NCBI GenBank assembly: GCA_913054055.1
Contig: CAJXIT010000015.1
Span: forward strand, 1 to 21,755
Source of the DNA: an uncultured Thalassolituus sp.
GTDB taxonomy: Bacteria; Pseudomonadota; Gammaproteobacteria; Pseudomonadales; Oceanobacteraceae
Length of the DNA: 21,755 nucleotides
Reading direction: 5' to 3'
Shown: piece after piece, positions 14,288 to 21,010 of the stretch
How the letters are laid out: every line of letters starts with the position of its first letter
How positions within the stretch are numbered: the stretch's first letter is position 1
The notes under the pieces: model-generated
Told to the model about the DNA's origin: nothing
Databases searched by the model: none
The model's input: only the letters and a program-made list of their open reading frames with translations
Translations under genes and position numbers: made by a program

Positions 14288-15205
14288 ATGCAGGTACGGA
14301 ATTTTTATTGGTATGTATTGAACAAGCCATTGGCCAATGATCTTGCTGAAAAATTAGAAGGCAGTCCATTTGAAGCCTGTGGATTAACTCAGCAGTCATC
14401 CCAAGGCTGGGTGCCGCCTTTAAATGGTGAAGGCTTTGTGTATGAAGCTCATGGGGCTCAATTATGCATGTTGAAACAAGAAAAGCGCTTATTGCCAGCG
14501 TCGGTTGTTAACGATTACCTGCAAACTAAGGTTGAGGAGTTTGAGGCCGCCGAAGGCTATTCACCAAGCCGTAAAATTCGCATGCAAATGAAAGATGACT
14601 TAATCCTAGAGCTGCTGCCGAAAGCGTTTACTAAAGTGTCAAAAGTCCCTGTATTGATTTTTCCTCGTCAAGGTTGGTTATTAGTTTTGGGTGGCAGTAC
14701 CAAAACCGCAGATGACACCACGGCATTTATGCGAGAAACCATTGGCAACTTGCCCATATCATTGGTTAACAGTGATGTGAGCCCAAGCCATATGATGACA
14801 AAGTGGTTGGCGGATCCAAAGCTGTTGCCAGAAGACTGGGTGTTAGGAGAAGAAGTTGAACTTAAGGATGCTGAAGAGGCTGTGGTGAGGGTGAAAAACC
14901 AGGATTTATTCAGCGATGAATTAGCTGTACACATGGATGCAGGAAAAATAGTGACCAAAATGGCGTTGCAGTGGCGCGAGCAAGTAAGCATTTTAGTACA
15001 TGATGACTTATCCATAAAACGTGCAAAACTCTTATTAGAAGACGATGCACCGTTTGAGGCTACGGAAACAGAAGAAGGGCGCTTTGCCCATGAATTTGCT
15101 GTGAGTTGTAACTGGGTAGTGCCATTATGCCAATCACTTTTGAAAGCCTTTGGAGGCTTGGAAAAAGCGTTAGCAGCCAGTCAAGACCGTGCATTCAAAT
15201 CGTGA
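14288..15205 (+). CDS. rdgC: Recombination-associated protein RdgC
   Basis: The 305-aa protein matches RdgC throughout: MQVRNFYWYVLNKP at the start, GWVPPLNGEGFVYEAHGAQLCMLKQEKRLLPASVVN, GYSPSRKIRMQMKDDLILELLPKAF, and a C-terminal half with LALQWREQ-like and VSCNWVVPLCQSLLKAFGG-like elements. RdgC forms a ring-shaped dimer around double-stranded DNA and in E. coli restrains RecA. The length equals that of E. coli RdgC, about 303 aa. The start is supported by a strong GGAGGCGGT just before the ATG. It stands alone between the divergent nhaC gene and a 250-base gap containing hairpins. Confidence 0.96.
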   Translation: MQVRNFYWYVLNKPLANDLAEKLEGSPFEACGLTQQSSQGWVPPLNGEGFVYEAHGAQLCMLKQEKRLLPASVVNDYLQTKVEEFEAAEGYSPSRKIRMQMKDDLILELLPKAFTKVSKVPVLIFPRQGWLLVLGGSTKTADDTTAFMRETIGNLPISLVNSDVSPSHMMTKWLADPKLLPEDWVLGEEVELKDAEEAVVRVKNQDLFSDELAVHMDAGKIVTKMALQWREQVSILVHDDLSIKRAKLLLEDDAPFEATETEEGRFAHEFAVSCNWVVPLCQSLLKAFGGLEKALAASQDRAFKS

Positions 15206-15288
15206 AACTTGGTTGAGACCAAAGCCGACAATTTAACTAGGAAATCTGGCAGACAACAAATATCTAGCTAGGGTTTTTATTAGGGGTT

Positions 15289-15390
15289 AGATACAGGAAC
15301 GTATCTTAATTCTGTATAAAACAAGGTCAGGAAGTTCGATAGTCGGCCTTGTTTTATTTTCTCTTGTTTAAGCCCATTTTTAAGGCTTAA
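15289..15390 (+). terminator. Hairpin cluster after rdgC (terminator region)
   Basis: The 250-base gap 15206-15455 holds three inverted repeats. The first is AGATAC-AGGAAC-GTATCT at 15289-15306. The second is a 13-bp stem with one G-T pair, ATAAAACAAGGTC (15316-15328) with GGCCTTGTTTTAT (15345-15357), followed by TTTCTCTTG; it is a probable terminator with an unusually long 16-base loop. The third is TTAAGCC-N9-GGCTTAA at 15368-15390, followed by TTTCTTTG. The remainder, 15206-15288, shows nothing I recognise. A TTGACC at 15418-15423 could be a -35 for the next gene, but I see no matching -10. Confidence 0.6.
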
Positions 15391-15455
15391 TTTCTTTGTG
15401 CTCAATCAGTGTTATCCTTGACCAAATTAGTTTGAATGATCTCGGTTAAACTTTA

Positions 15456-16046
15456 ATGCACGCATTCTTTCAACGCTATCCAGTGTCCATTTGGCCAGTC
15501 TTTATTGCTATGAGCATCTTGTTGTTGGTTGCTCTGGGGGGAGATGTACGTGATGCCCTGCGCCTAGATCTTTCAATACGATTTCCGGGTGAAGCTTGGC
15601 GCTTAATGAGCGCACACTGGGTTCACCTTGGTTGGTATCATGGATTGCTTAATGGAGCAGGGTTTTTATTGTTGGCTTGGATGCAGCCTAAAGGCCATTG
15701 GTTAAAGTGGTTGGCGTTTTATTTTTTAAGCAGTGTTTTAATTTCTGTTTATTTAATGAACAGTGAAAATATTGCCAGCTATGTGGGCGCATCAGGTGTG
15801 CTGCACGGGCTGTTAATCTTAGGTGCATTTTTTAGTCAGTGGTTGGAGCCTTGGCGACGTAATCTTATGATTCTTGCCATTACTGCAAAATTAATTTGGG
15901 AGCAAACCCCTTTGTATAGCGATGCATCAGTGAGCACTTTCATTGGAGGCCATGTGGCCACTGAGGCGCATTTGATTGGTGGGGTATGTGGCTTGGTGGT
16001 GATCGCATTCAATTTAGCCAAATCAGATATAAAGTCCGCCGGTTAG
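15456..16046 (+). CDS. rrtA: Rhombosortase-type rhomboid-family intramembrane protease
   Basis: The 196-aa protein is a polytopic membrane protein with about six hydrophobic segments. It shows WRLMSAHWVHLGWYHGLLNGAG (48-69: His54, His57, His62, Asn66), then YVGASGVLHGLL with the nucleophile Ser113, and EAHLIGG with the paired His172. This compact pattern, ending soon after AHLxGG, is that of rhombosortase, which processes the GlyGly-CTERM tail of exported proteins before surface attachment or release. No GlyGly-CTERM substrate is encoded in this window, so targets must be elsewhere. It differs clearly from the second rhomboid, GlpG, further along. Assignment to rhombosortase rather than another short rhomboid is by motif. 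Confidence 0.82.
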   Translation: MHAFFQRYPVSIWPVFIAMSILLLVALGGDVRDALRLDLSIRFPGEAWRLMSAHWVHLGWYHGLLNGAGFLLLAWMQPKGHWLKWLAFYFLSSVLISVYLMNSENIASYVGASGVLHGLLILGAFFSQWLEPWRRNLMILAITAKLIWEQTPLYSDASVSTFIGGHVATEAHLIGGVCGLVVIAFNLAKSDIKSAG

Positions 16047-16104
16047 TCTAATTACATCTACACTCATAATTATGAAAACGTGATTTTCGAATATGGGGTG
16101 ATGG

Positions 16105-17022
16105 ATGTTATTGGGGGCGCAGATTGCTGGTTATCGGCATGCGGTATGGCTTTGTTTGATCTTGCTTCGCTGTTCTTTGAGCCATGCCTCAGAAGGTGAG
16201 TGGGAGCACGAGTTAGACCCTTACTACACTAATATTGCCTACTTCAAAAACCTAGATGACTCCCCGATTCCTGAGCTTGGTCAAGTTTCTGAAATCCAAG
16301 TATATAAAGATTTATTTTACCGCTCTTACGTGCCCCGTTTTTTCTTGATTGAAGCCAGTATTAACCCTATGCCTTTATTGGGTGTGTATTTAAAAAGTGA
16401 AGAAGGGCAGGGTGTTTATGAAGATATGAAGCTCACCCAAGAACTGAATTTAGTTGAAGTCGCCACAGCGGGTTTTGAAGAACCTTATGCTGTTTCTTTA
16501 TTTCTAGGCAATATGGTTAAGTATGATGCGTTGGATGGCAGTGGCACTAAAAGCAAAGGCTTTATGGGATATTTAGCCAGTTATGGGCACTTACATATTC
16601 GTAAAAATAAATTTGTGGACGATCGCTGGGGGGAGTTCGAATGGAAGATCAAAGGGGATCAGAAGTTAGAGGATCGAGATTTAAGTTGGTCATTTAGAGT
16701 AGGATTAAAAATACATGATAACCCATATATTACAGATGAGTTTTATGTGGCGATTAAGCGCGAGCGCATTCAAAAAACCGGTGATGTCTTCTCTTGGGTA
16801 CAAAACGGGGGCATAGAATTTAAGCTGCGTTTGGATAAAGACAGTGGCCAGACCATTGGTCAGCAACTGATTGTGGACAAAAAAATTCCCATTACATCCA
16901 AAGATTGGGTGCTATCCCTAGGCATCGGCTTTATTCGAGATACATTTCGTAAATACTCAGGGCCATTAAGTACAGGTGAAAATACAACCTCTTTTGTATT
17001 GCGTCCCAGCTTAAACTTTTGA
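16105..17022 (+). CDS. Unrecognised exported protein, probable outer-membrane beta-barrel
   Basis: I do not recognise this 305-aa family. It has a signal peptide (hydrophobic core AVWLCLILLRCSLSHA, cleaved before SEGEW) and mostly short alternating strands with aromatic ends, for example YAVSLFLGNMVKYDALDG, WSFRVGLKIHDNPYITDEFYVAIKRER, GGIEFKLRLDK and WVLSLGIGFIRDTFRKY. It ends TSFVLRPSLNF, with a terminal Phe as in outer-membrane barrels. About 10-12 strands would fit the length. ATG 16105 is preceded by GGGGTGAT. The rhombosortase gene ends 58 bases upstream, and the convergent DUF1853 gene begins 11 bases downstream. A lipid- or solute-handling barrel is possible, but no function can be stated. 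Confidence 0.7.
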   Translation: MLLGAQIAGYRHAVWLCLILLRCSLSHASEGEWEHELDPYYTNIAYFKNLDDSPIPELGQVSEIQVYKDLFYRSYVPRFFLIEASINPMPLLGVYLKSEEGQGVYEDMKLTQELNLVEVATAGFEEPYAVSLFLGNMVKYDALDGSGTKSKGFMGYLASYGHLHIRKNKFVDDRWGEFEWKIKGDQKLEDRDLSWSFRVGLKIHDNPYITDEFYVAIKRERIQKTGDVFSWVQNGGIEFKLRLDKDSGQTIGQQLIVDKKIPITSKDWVLSLGIGFIRDTFRKYSGPLSTGENTTSFVLRPSLNF

Positions 17023-17033
17023 GACGGACGGGG

Positions 17034-18005
17034 CTATTCAGGGTGTGCAGGCCAATGGTCGTGAACAACAAAGTATCGTTCAGATTCTAAATAACCCCCA
17101 TTAACTTTTTCCATTTTGACCAGCATAAGTGCGAATATCTTTTGTGGTTGTTTATTTTCATAGAAGTGCTGGTGGATGGTTGTTTGAACCTGAGACGATG
17201 CTGAAACCTGTTCGTCAGATTGTGCAAAATACTCCCCAAGCCACTGATGCTTTTCTAATATTGCCCAATGCGCCTCTTGCTTATCTAAAACTTGCTGAAT
17301 GTTTTTAGCGTGGATCCAATTCGCCAAGTTTGGGCTGTGACTCAATTTGCCTTTAGAGCCATGCTCGCAGGCCTCTGGTAGTTGCTCTGCGCTTTTTTTT
17401 GTCAGTTGAGAGTCAGCGGTATATTCACGAAATAAATAACCTTTTAACGCCAAAGCCTGTGTGTAATCGTTGTCTAAATTCTTTTCAGCCAACAGGTGTG
17501 TGGTGCAAGGGTGATACAGAAACGGAAATTGCTTTTGCTGCAGTTTTTCTAATTTTATATCTAGGCGATCATGGGATTGAGGCCCCACCCAATGGGCGGG
17601 CTGTTTTCCAGAAGTATTGGGTAATTGTAAATAAAATTTTACAGCCAGCTCAATATGATAAGACTGGTCATGGAGCATGGCCAATATGTCCATTTCCCCC
17701 AGTGTTTGCTTACCGTCGCTCACTTGGACATGGTGATCTAATAAGTGTGCGTTTGGGCCGTGTAAAAAGTAATACTGCCATAAGCACTCAAAATAGCTGC
17801 CAAGTAATCTATGGTTGTTTTCTTGTATATACTTTAATAAATGTGATGGATTTTTGTTCAGTTGATCAAGCCATATAAAGAGGGCTTCATCATTTGAAAT
17901 GCTCAAGCTTTGGATGGAATCCATGGCAGCTAATGGTGAGCTTAACAGGCACCAGGTTAAATGGCGTACAGTTGGAGCAGTAAATTGTGTATTCCGAGTA
18001 TTCAT
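17034..18005 (-). CDS. DUF1853 family protein
   Basis: The 323-aa cytoplasmic protein matches DUF1853: TAPTVRHLTWCLLSSPL near the N-terminus, RLLGSYFECLWQYYF at about 67-80, GEMDILAMLHDQSYHIELAVKFYL at 103-126, then a C-terminal region ending VKMEKVNGGYLESERYFVVHDHWP. The run Glu73, Asp106, Glu119, Lys123 on a helix-strand-strand pattern resembles the core of PD-(D/E)XK nucleases, and I recall the family being placed near that superfamily, but no activity is established. ATG 18005 was chosen because the frame upstream of it, 59 more codons, overlaps the divergent nadK gene and shows no homology. The two starts are 67 bases apart. Confidence 0.78.
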   Translation of the reverse strand: MNTRNTQFTAPTVRHLTWCLLSSPLAAMDSIQSLSISNDEALFIWLDQLNKNPSHLLKYIQENNHRLLGSYFECLWQYYFLHGPNAHLLDHHVQVSDGKQTLGEMDILAMLHDQSYHIELAVKFYLQLPNTSGKQPAHWVGPQSHDRLDIKLEKLQQKQFPFLYHPCTTHLLAEKNLDNDYTQALALKGYLFREYTADSQLTKKSAEQLPEACEHGSKGKLSHSPNLANWIHAKNIQQVLDKQEAHWAILEKHQWLGEYFAQSDEQVSASSQVQTTIHQHFYENKQPQKIFALMLVKMEKVNGGYLESERYFVVHDHWPAHPE

Positions 18006-18026
18006 CAGTCCAATAACCCGCTTATC

Positions 18027-18047
18027 TATGGTATAAAACCCACCATA
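18027..18047. repeat. Inverted repeat between divergent DUF1853 and nadK
   Basis: TATGGT (18027-18032) and ACCATA (18042-18047) flank 9 bases. It lies in the 67-base divergent region, and TATAAA at 18032-18037 inside it may serve as a -10 for nadK, though no good -35 precedes it. An operator is possible; the arms are short. Confidence 0.3.
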
Positions 18048-18072
18048 TTTAACGATTACCGTGGTAAACAAA

Positions 18073-18957
18073 ATGGATGAATTTCGCAATGTAGGCATTA
18101 TTGGTCGCTTAAACAGTGCCAAAGTGATTGAAACTATTAAGCGATTGCGCCGTATCCTGAGCGACGAAGGTATCAACATCATTTTAGAAGAGCAAATTGC
18201 GGCTGTGATGATGGGTCATGGTTTGCAAGTATGCAGTCCAAAAATGATGGGTGAAATTTGTGATTTGGTCATTGTTGTTGGTGGTGATGGTAGTTTGTTA
18301 GGGGCTGCTCGTGCCTTAGTGAAATCAAATGTGCCTATTCTAGGGGTTAACCGAGGTCGACTTGGTTTCTTAACTGATATCAGCCCTGAGAACTTAGAAG
18401 AAAAAGTGATGCAAGTGCTGGAAGGTGAATACATCACTGAGCGTCGTTTTATGCTGGAAGCGGAAGTGAAGCGTAACGGGGAGCCCATCGGTTACGGCGA
18501 GGCACTGAACGATGTGATTTTACACCCTGGTAAATCCGCCCGAATGATTGCCTTTGATTTAAGCATTGAAGGACAGTTTGTATATCATCAGCGCAGTGAT
18601 GGCATGATTATCAGTACCCCAACAGGGTCAACGGCTTATTCTTTAAGTGGTGGCGGGCCAATCATGCATCCAAAGATTGATGCGGTTGCACTTGTACCTA
18701 TGTTTCCTCATACCTTGAGTAGTCGACCTATCGTAATTGATGCAAACAGTGAAGTGAAAATCACAATCAGCAGTGACATCGATATCTATCCTCAGATCAG
18801 TTGTGATGGCCAAGTGCACTTAACAGCAGCCCCTGGCGATACGGTAACCATTCGTAAAATGGCCCATAAGGCACGCTTGATTCACCCTATGGACCATGAT
18901 TTTTATGAAACCTGCCGCACCAAGCTAGGATGGGCTAGTCAGTACGGGGATGCCTAG
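18073..18957 (+). CDS. nadK: NAD kinase
   Basis: This enzyme phosphorylates NAD to NADP. The 294-aa protein, close to the 292 aa of E. coli, has the diagnostic GGDGSLLGAAR at 70-80 with catalytic Asp72, the second signature NRGRLGFLTDI, ALNDVILHPG, and the glycine-rich STPTGSTAYSLSGGGP that binds NAD. The C-terminal FYETCRTKLGW is family-typical. ATG 18073 gives MDEFRNVGIIGR; a GTG 12 bases earlier in frame is possible but adds no conserved residue. The phosphoesterase gene starts 2 bases after the stop, so nadK heads an operon. Confidence 0.97.
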   Translation: MDEFRNVGIIGRLNSAKVIETIKRLRRILSDEGINIILEEQIAAVMMGHGLQVCSPKMMGEICDLVIVVGGDGSLLGAARALVKSNVPILGVNRGRLGFLTDISPENLEEKVMQVLEGEYITERRFMLEAEVKRNGEPIGYGEALNDVILHPGKSARMIAFDLSIEGQFVYHQRSDGMIISTPTGSTAYSLSGGGPIMHPKIDAVALVPMFPHTLSSRPIVIDANSEVKITISSDIDIYPQISCDGQVHLTAAPGDTVTIRKMAHKARLIHPMDHDFYETCRTKLGWASQYGDA

Positions 18958-18959
18958 CA

Positions 18960-19919
18960 ATGGCTGTTCAGGGGTACGACTTAATTGGTGATGTACATGG
19001 ATGTGGCCAGACCCTTTGCAAGTTGCTAGAGCAAATGGGCTACAGCAAAAAAGAAGGGGTGTATCAGCATAAAAGCCGAAAAGTGGTTTTTGTGGGTGAT
19101 ATTGTTGATCGTGGTCCCAATATTCGTCTAGCGTTGAGCGTGGTTAGAGACATGGTCGAGCATGGTCATGCACACCTGATTATGGGTAATCATGAATATA
19201 ATGTATTAGCCTTTTGCACGCCTTCCAGAGAAGGTGCAGCGCACCCTTACTTACGTGAGCATTCGGCTCGTAATACCTTTATTGTGGAAGAAACCTTAAG
19301 GCAGTTTGACCCTTATCCTCAGGAGTGGCGGGATCATTTAACTTGGTTTAAGACGCTGCCACTTTATCAAGAGTTTGAACACTTTAGAGTGGTTCATGCT
19401 TGCTGGGATAGAGACCTTATTCGCGAAATGGAAATTCGCTATGGACGCAATCATCTTGATGAAGAGTTTTTGCATGCGTCTATGGACCGTAATTCATTTG
19501 AAGGGCAGTTTGTGGATCGCTTAACTCGTGGTACCGCGTTAAAGCTACCCGATGGCAGAAGTATTACCGCAAAAGATGGTTTTGTTCGACATTTCTTTCG
19601 CACAAAGTTTTGGGAAAAGTTGCCAGAGGTTTACGATGAAATCGTATTTCAACCGGACCCCTTGCCTCAGGACATTGCAGAGAAGCCCATTACGCCAGAA
19701 GATCGTAAAGAGCTTCTTTACTACGGCCCAGAAGAAAAAATACTTTTCATGGGGCATTATTGGATGCAAGGCATCCCTGGTCCAATTAAACCGAATATTG
19801 CTTGCTTAGATTACAGTGCAGTGAAATACGGGCGTTTAGTGGCTTATCGAATGGACGACGAGACGCACCTGGACCCTAATAAATTTTGTTGGATAAGGGT
19901 GGATAGAAAAGAGGACTGA
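18960..19919 (+). CDS. Calcineurin-like metallophosphoesterase
   Basis: The 319-aa cytoplasmic protein has the dinuclear-metal motifs of the calcineurin superfamily in order: GDVHG (10-14), GDIVDRG, GNHEYN, VVHACWD and FMGHYW. The pattern is nearest to PrpE/ApaH-like Ser/Thr phosphatases and dinucleotide polyphosphatases, but the substrate is not defined by sequence. It begins 2 bases after nadK and is likely co-transcribed, which makes nucleotide-related substrates plausible. I recall the same neighbour order in Pseudomonas. GlpG follows after 16 bases. Confidence 0.88.
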   Translation: MAVQGYDLIGDVHGCGQTLCKLLEQMGYSKKEGVYQHKSRKVVFVGDIVDRGPNIRLALSVVRDMVEHGHAHLIMGNHEYNVLAFCTPSREGAAHPYLREHSARNTFIVEETLRQFDPYPQEWRDHLTWFKTLPLYQEFEHFRVVHACWDRDLIREMEIRYGRNHLDEEFLHASMDRNSFEGQFVDRLTRGTALKLPDGRSITAKDGFVRHFFRTKFWEKLPEVYDEIVFQPDPLPQDIAEKPITPEDRKELLYYGPEEKILFMGHYWMQGIPGPIKPNIACLDYSAVKYGRLVAYRMDDETHLDPNKFCWIRVDRKED

Positions 19920-19935
19920 CTTTTTTCTTAAGACT

Positions 19936-20742
19936 ATGACGCACCTAGTTTGTATATGTGATGGTTCTGTGCCAATTGAACCCGTTTTGGCCCAGCTGAA
20001 TAAGCAAAACATAGCGTATGAGTTGCTGGAACAGAATTCGCAGATAGAACTTAGGGTGCAAGACCCAAGTTTGGTAGAGCCGGTTAGGCAGTTTTATCAG
20101 CAATACTTAGATCAATATCAAAACCGCCTAAGCATACAAAATCTTAAACGTACCCCCATCACAACGTGCATCTTGCTTATTACGTTTATCGTTGCGCTTA
20201 TTACTCAGTTGGGCCAGCAATTTATTGAGGGTTTTTTGATTGCCAAAATTCAGTATTACCCAAGAACTTGGTTTTATTATGAAGGTATAGAGAATACTTG
20301 GCGTATCATTAGCCCCATATTTTTACATTTTAATATTGAGCATTTAATTTTTAATACGCTTTCTTTTTGGTATTTAGGTTCGATTCTAGAGCGAAATATG
20401 GGCCGTATTTGGTATTTGGGTTTGGTGATCAGTGTTGCAGCAATGAGTAATGTGAGTCAGTCATACAGTGATGGGCCATTATTCGGAGGGCTCTCAGGCG
20501 TGGTTTATGGCTTCATTGGTTTTGCATTTTTTTATCAAAAACTGATCAAGCCATTGAATGTACCGAAAGGCTTGTTAGTGATTGCCGTTATTTGGATGCT
20601 GCTGGGTATGCTTGATGTTTTGGCCGTAATCGGTCTTGGTAATATGGCCAATGCAGCCCATTTTACTGGCATGGTAAGCGGCATTGTATTGTTATTTATT
20701 TATAAACTGTTTTGCGAGAAGAGAAATTCATATGAATCTTGA
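19936..20742 (+). CDS. glpG: Rhomboid intramembrane serine protease GlpG
   Basis: The 268-aa protein has a cytoplasmic N-terminal domain (about 1-70) and six transmembrane helices. The catalytic features of E. coli GlpG are present. HFNIEHLIFN gives His131, His136 and Asn140 on the second helix; GGLSGVVYG gives nucleophile Ser187; and ANAAHFTGM gives the dyad His242. WR at 122-123 is the conserved WR of loop 1. It cleaves membrane proteins within the bilayer; physiological substrates are unclear. The downstream DUF1315 start lies inside its last codons, an 11-base overlap. It is the second rhomboid-superfamily protease of this window. Confidence 0.93.
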   Translation: MTHLVCICDGSVPIEPVLAQLNKQNIAYELLEQNSQIELRVQDPSLVEPVRQFYQQYLDQYQNRLSIQNLKRTPITTCILLITFIVALITQLGQQFIEGFLIAKIQYYPRTWFYYEGIENTWRIISPIFLHFNIEHLIFNTLSFWYLGSILERNMGRIWYLGLVISVAAMSNVSQSYSDGPLFGGLSGVVYGFIGFAFFYQKLIKPLNVPKGLLVIAVIWMLLGMLDVLAVIGLGNMANAAHFTGMVSGIVLLFIYKLFCEKRNSYES

Positions 20743-20992
20743 TGATTTAATTGCAAGTATGACCCCTGAGATTTATCAGAACATGAAAGATGCATTGGAG
20801 TTGGGTCGTTGGGGTGATGGTCGTGTTGTGACGCCTGAGCAAAAAGAATACAGTCTTGAAGCCATGATTCGATACGAGCACCTAGTGGGAATACCTGAAA
20901 CTGAGCGTGTAGGTTATGTGGACATGACCAATAAGAAAAATAAAAAGAAAGCCGATGATGGCGATACACAGCCAATTAAAATCATTGACTAA
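20732..20992 (+). CDS. DUF1315 (YeaC-like) small protein
   Basis: The 86-aa protein reads MNLDDLIASMTPEIYQNMKDALELGRW, then GRVVTPEQKEYSLEAMIRYEH and PETERVGYV, the conserved DUF1315 core. The last 25 residues are a lysine-rich, then acidic, tail (NKKNKKKADDGD). No function is established. ATG 20732 was chosen because the family begins with MNLDDLI and AGAGAAATT precedes it; earlier in-frame codons lie inside glpG. It overlaps the glpG stop by 11 bases, implying coupled translation. Confidence 0.88.
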   Translation: MNLDDLIASMTPEIYQNMKDALELGRWGDGRVVTPEQKEYSLEAMIRYEHLVGIPETERVGYVDMTNKKNKKKADDGDTQPIKIID

Positions 20993-21010
20993 ATTAGGTT
21001 ATAAAAGTTT

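Noticed and set aside
14668..15015. 115-codon minus-strand frame inside rdgC
   Set aside because: It is a low-complexity Ser/Thr-rich shadow of a well-conserved gene with no start signal.
15325..15348. GTTCGA stretch resembling a tRNA T-loop
   Set aside because: No acceptor, D or anticodon arms can be drawn; it is the loop of the rdgC terminator hairpin.
17399..17878. 159-codon plus-strand open frame
   Set aside because: It is antisense to the DUF1853 gene, has no recognisable domain or ribosome-binding site, and DUF1853 homology holds on the other strand.
18061..18072. GTG start for nadK
   Set aside because: It adds four residues (MVNK) with no conservation; ATG 18073 gives the normal N-terminus. 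It is not excluded.
18006..18182. 59-codon N-terminal extension of DUF1853
   Set aside because: It runs antisense into nadK and adds no family sequence; ATG 18005 places the conserved N-terminal block normally.
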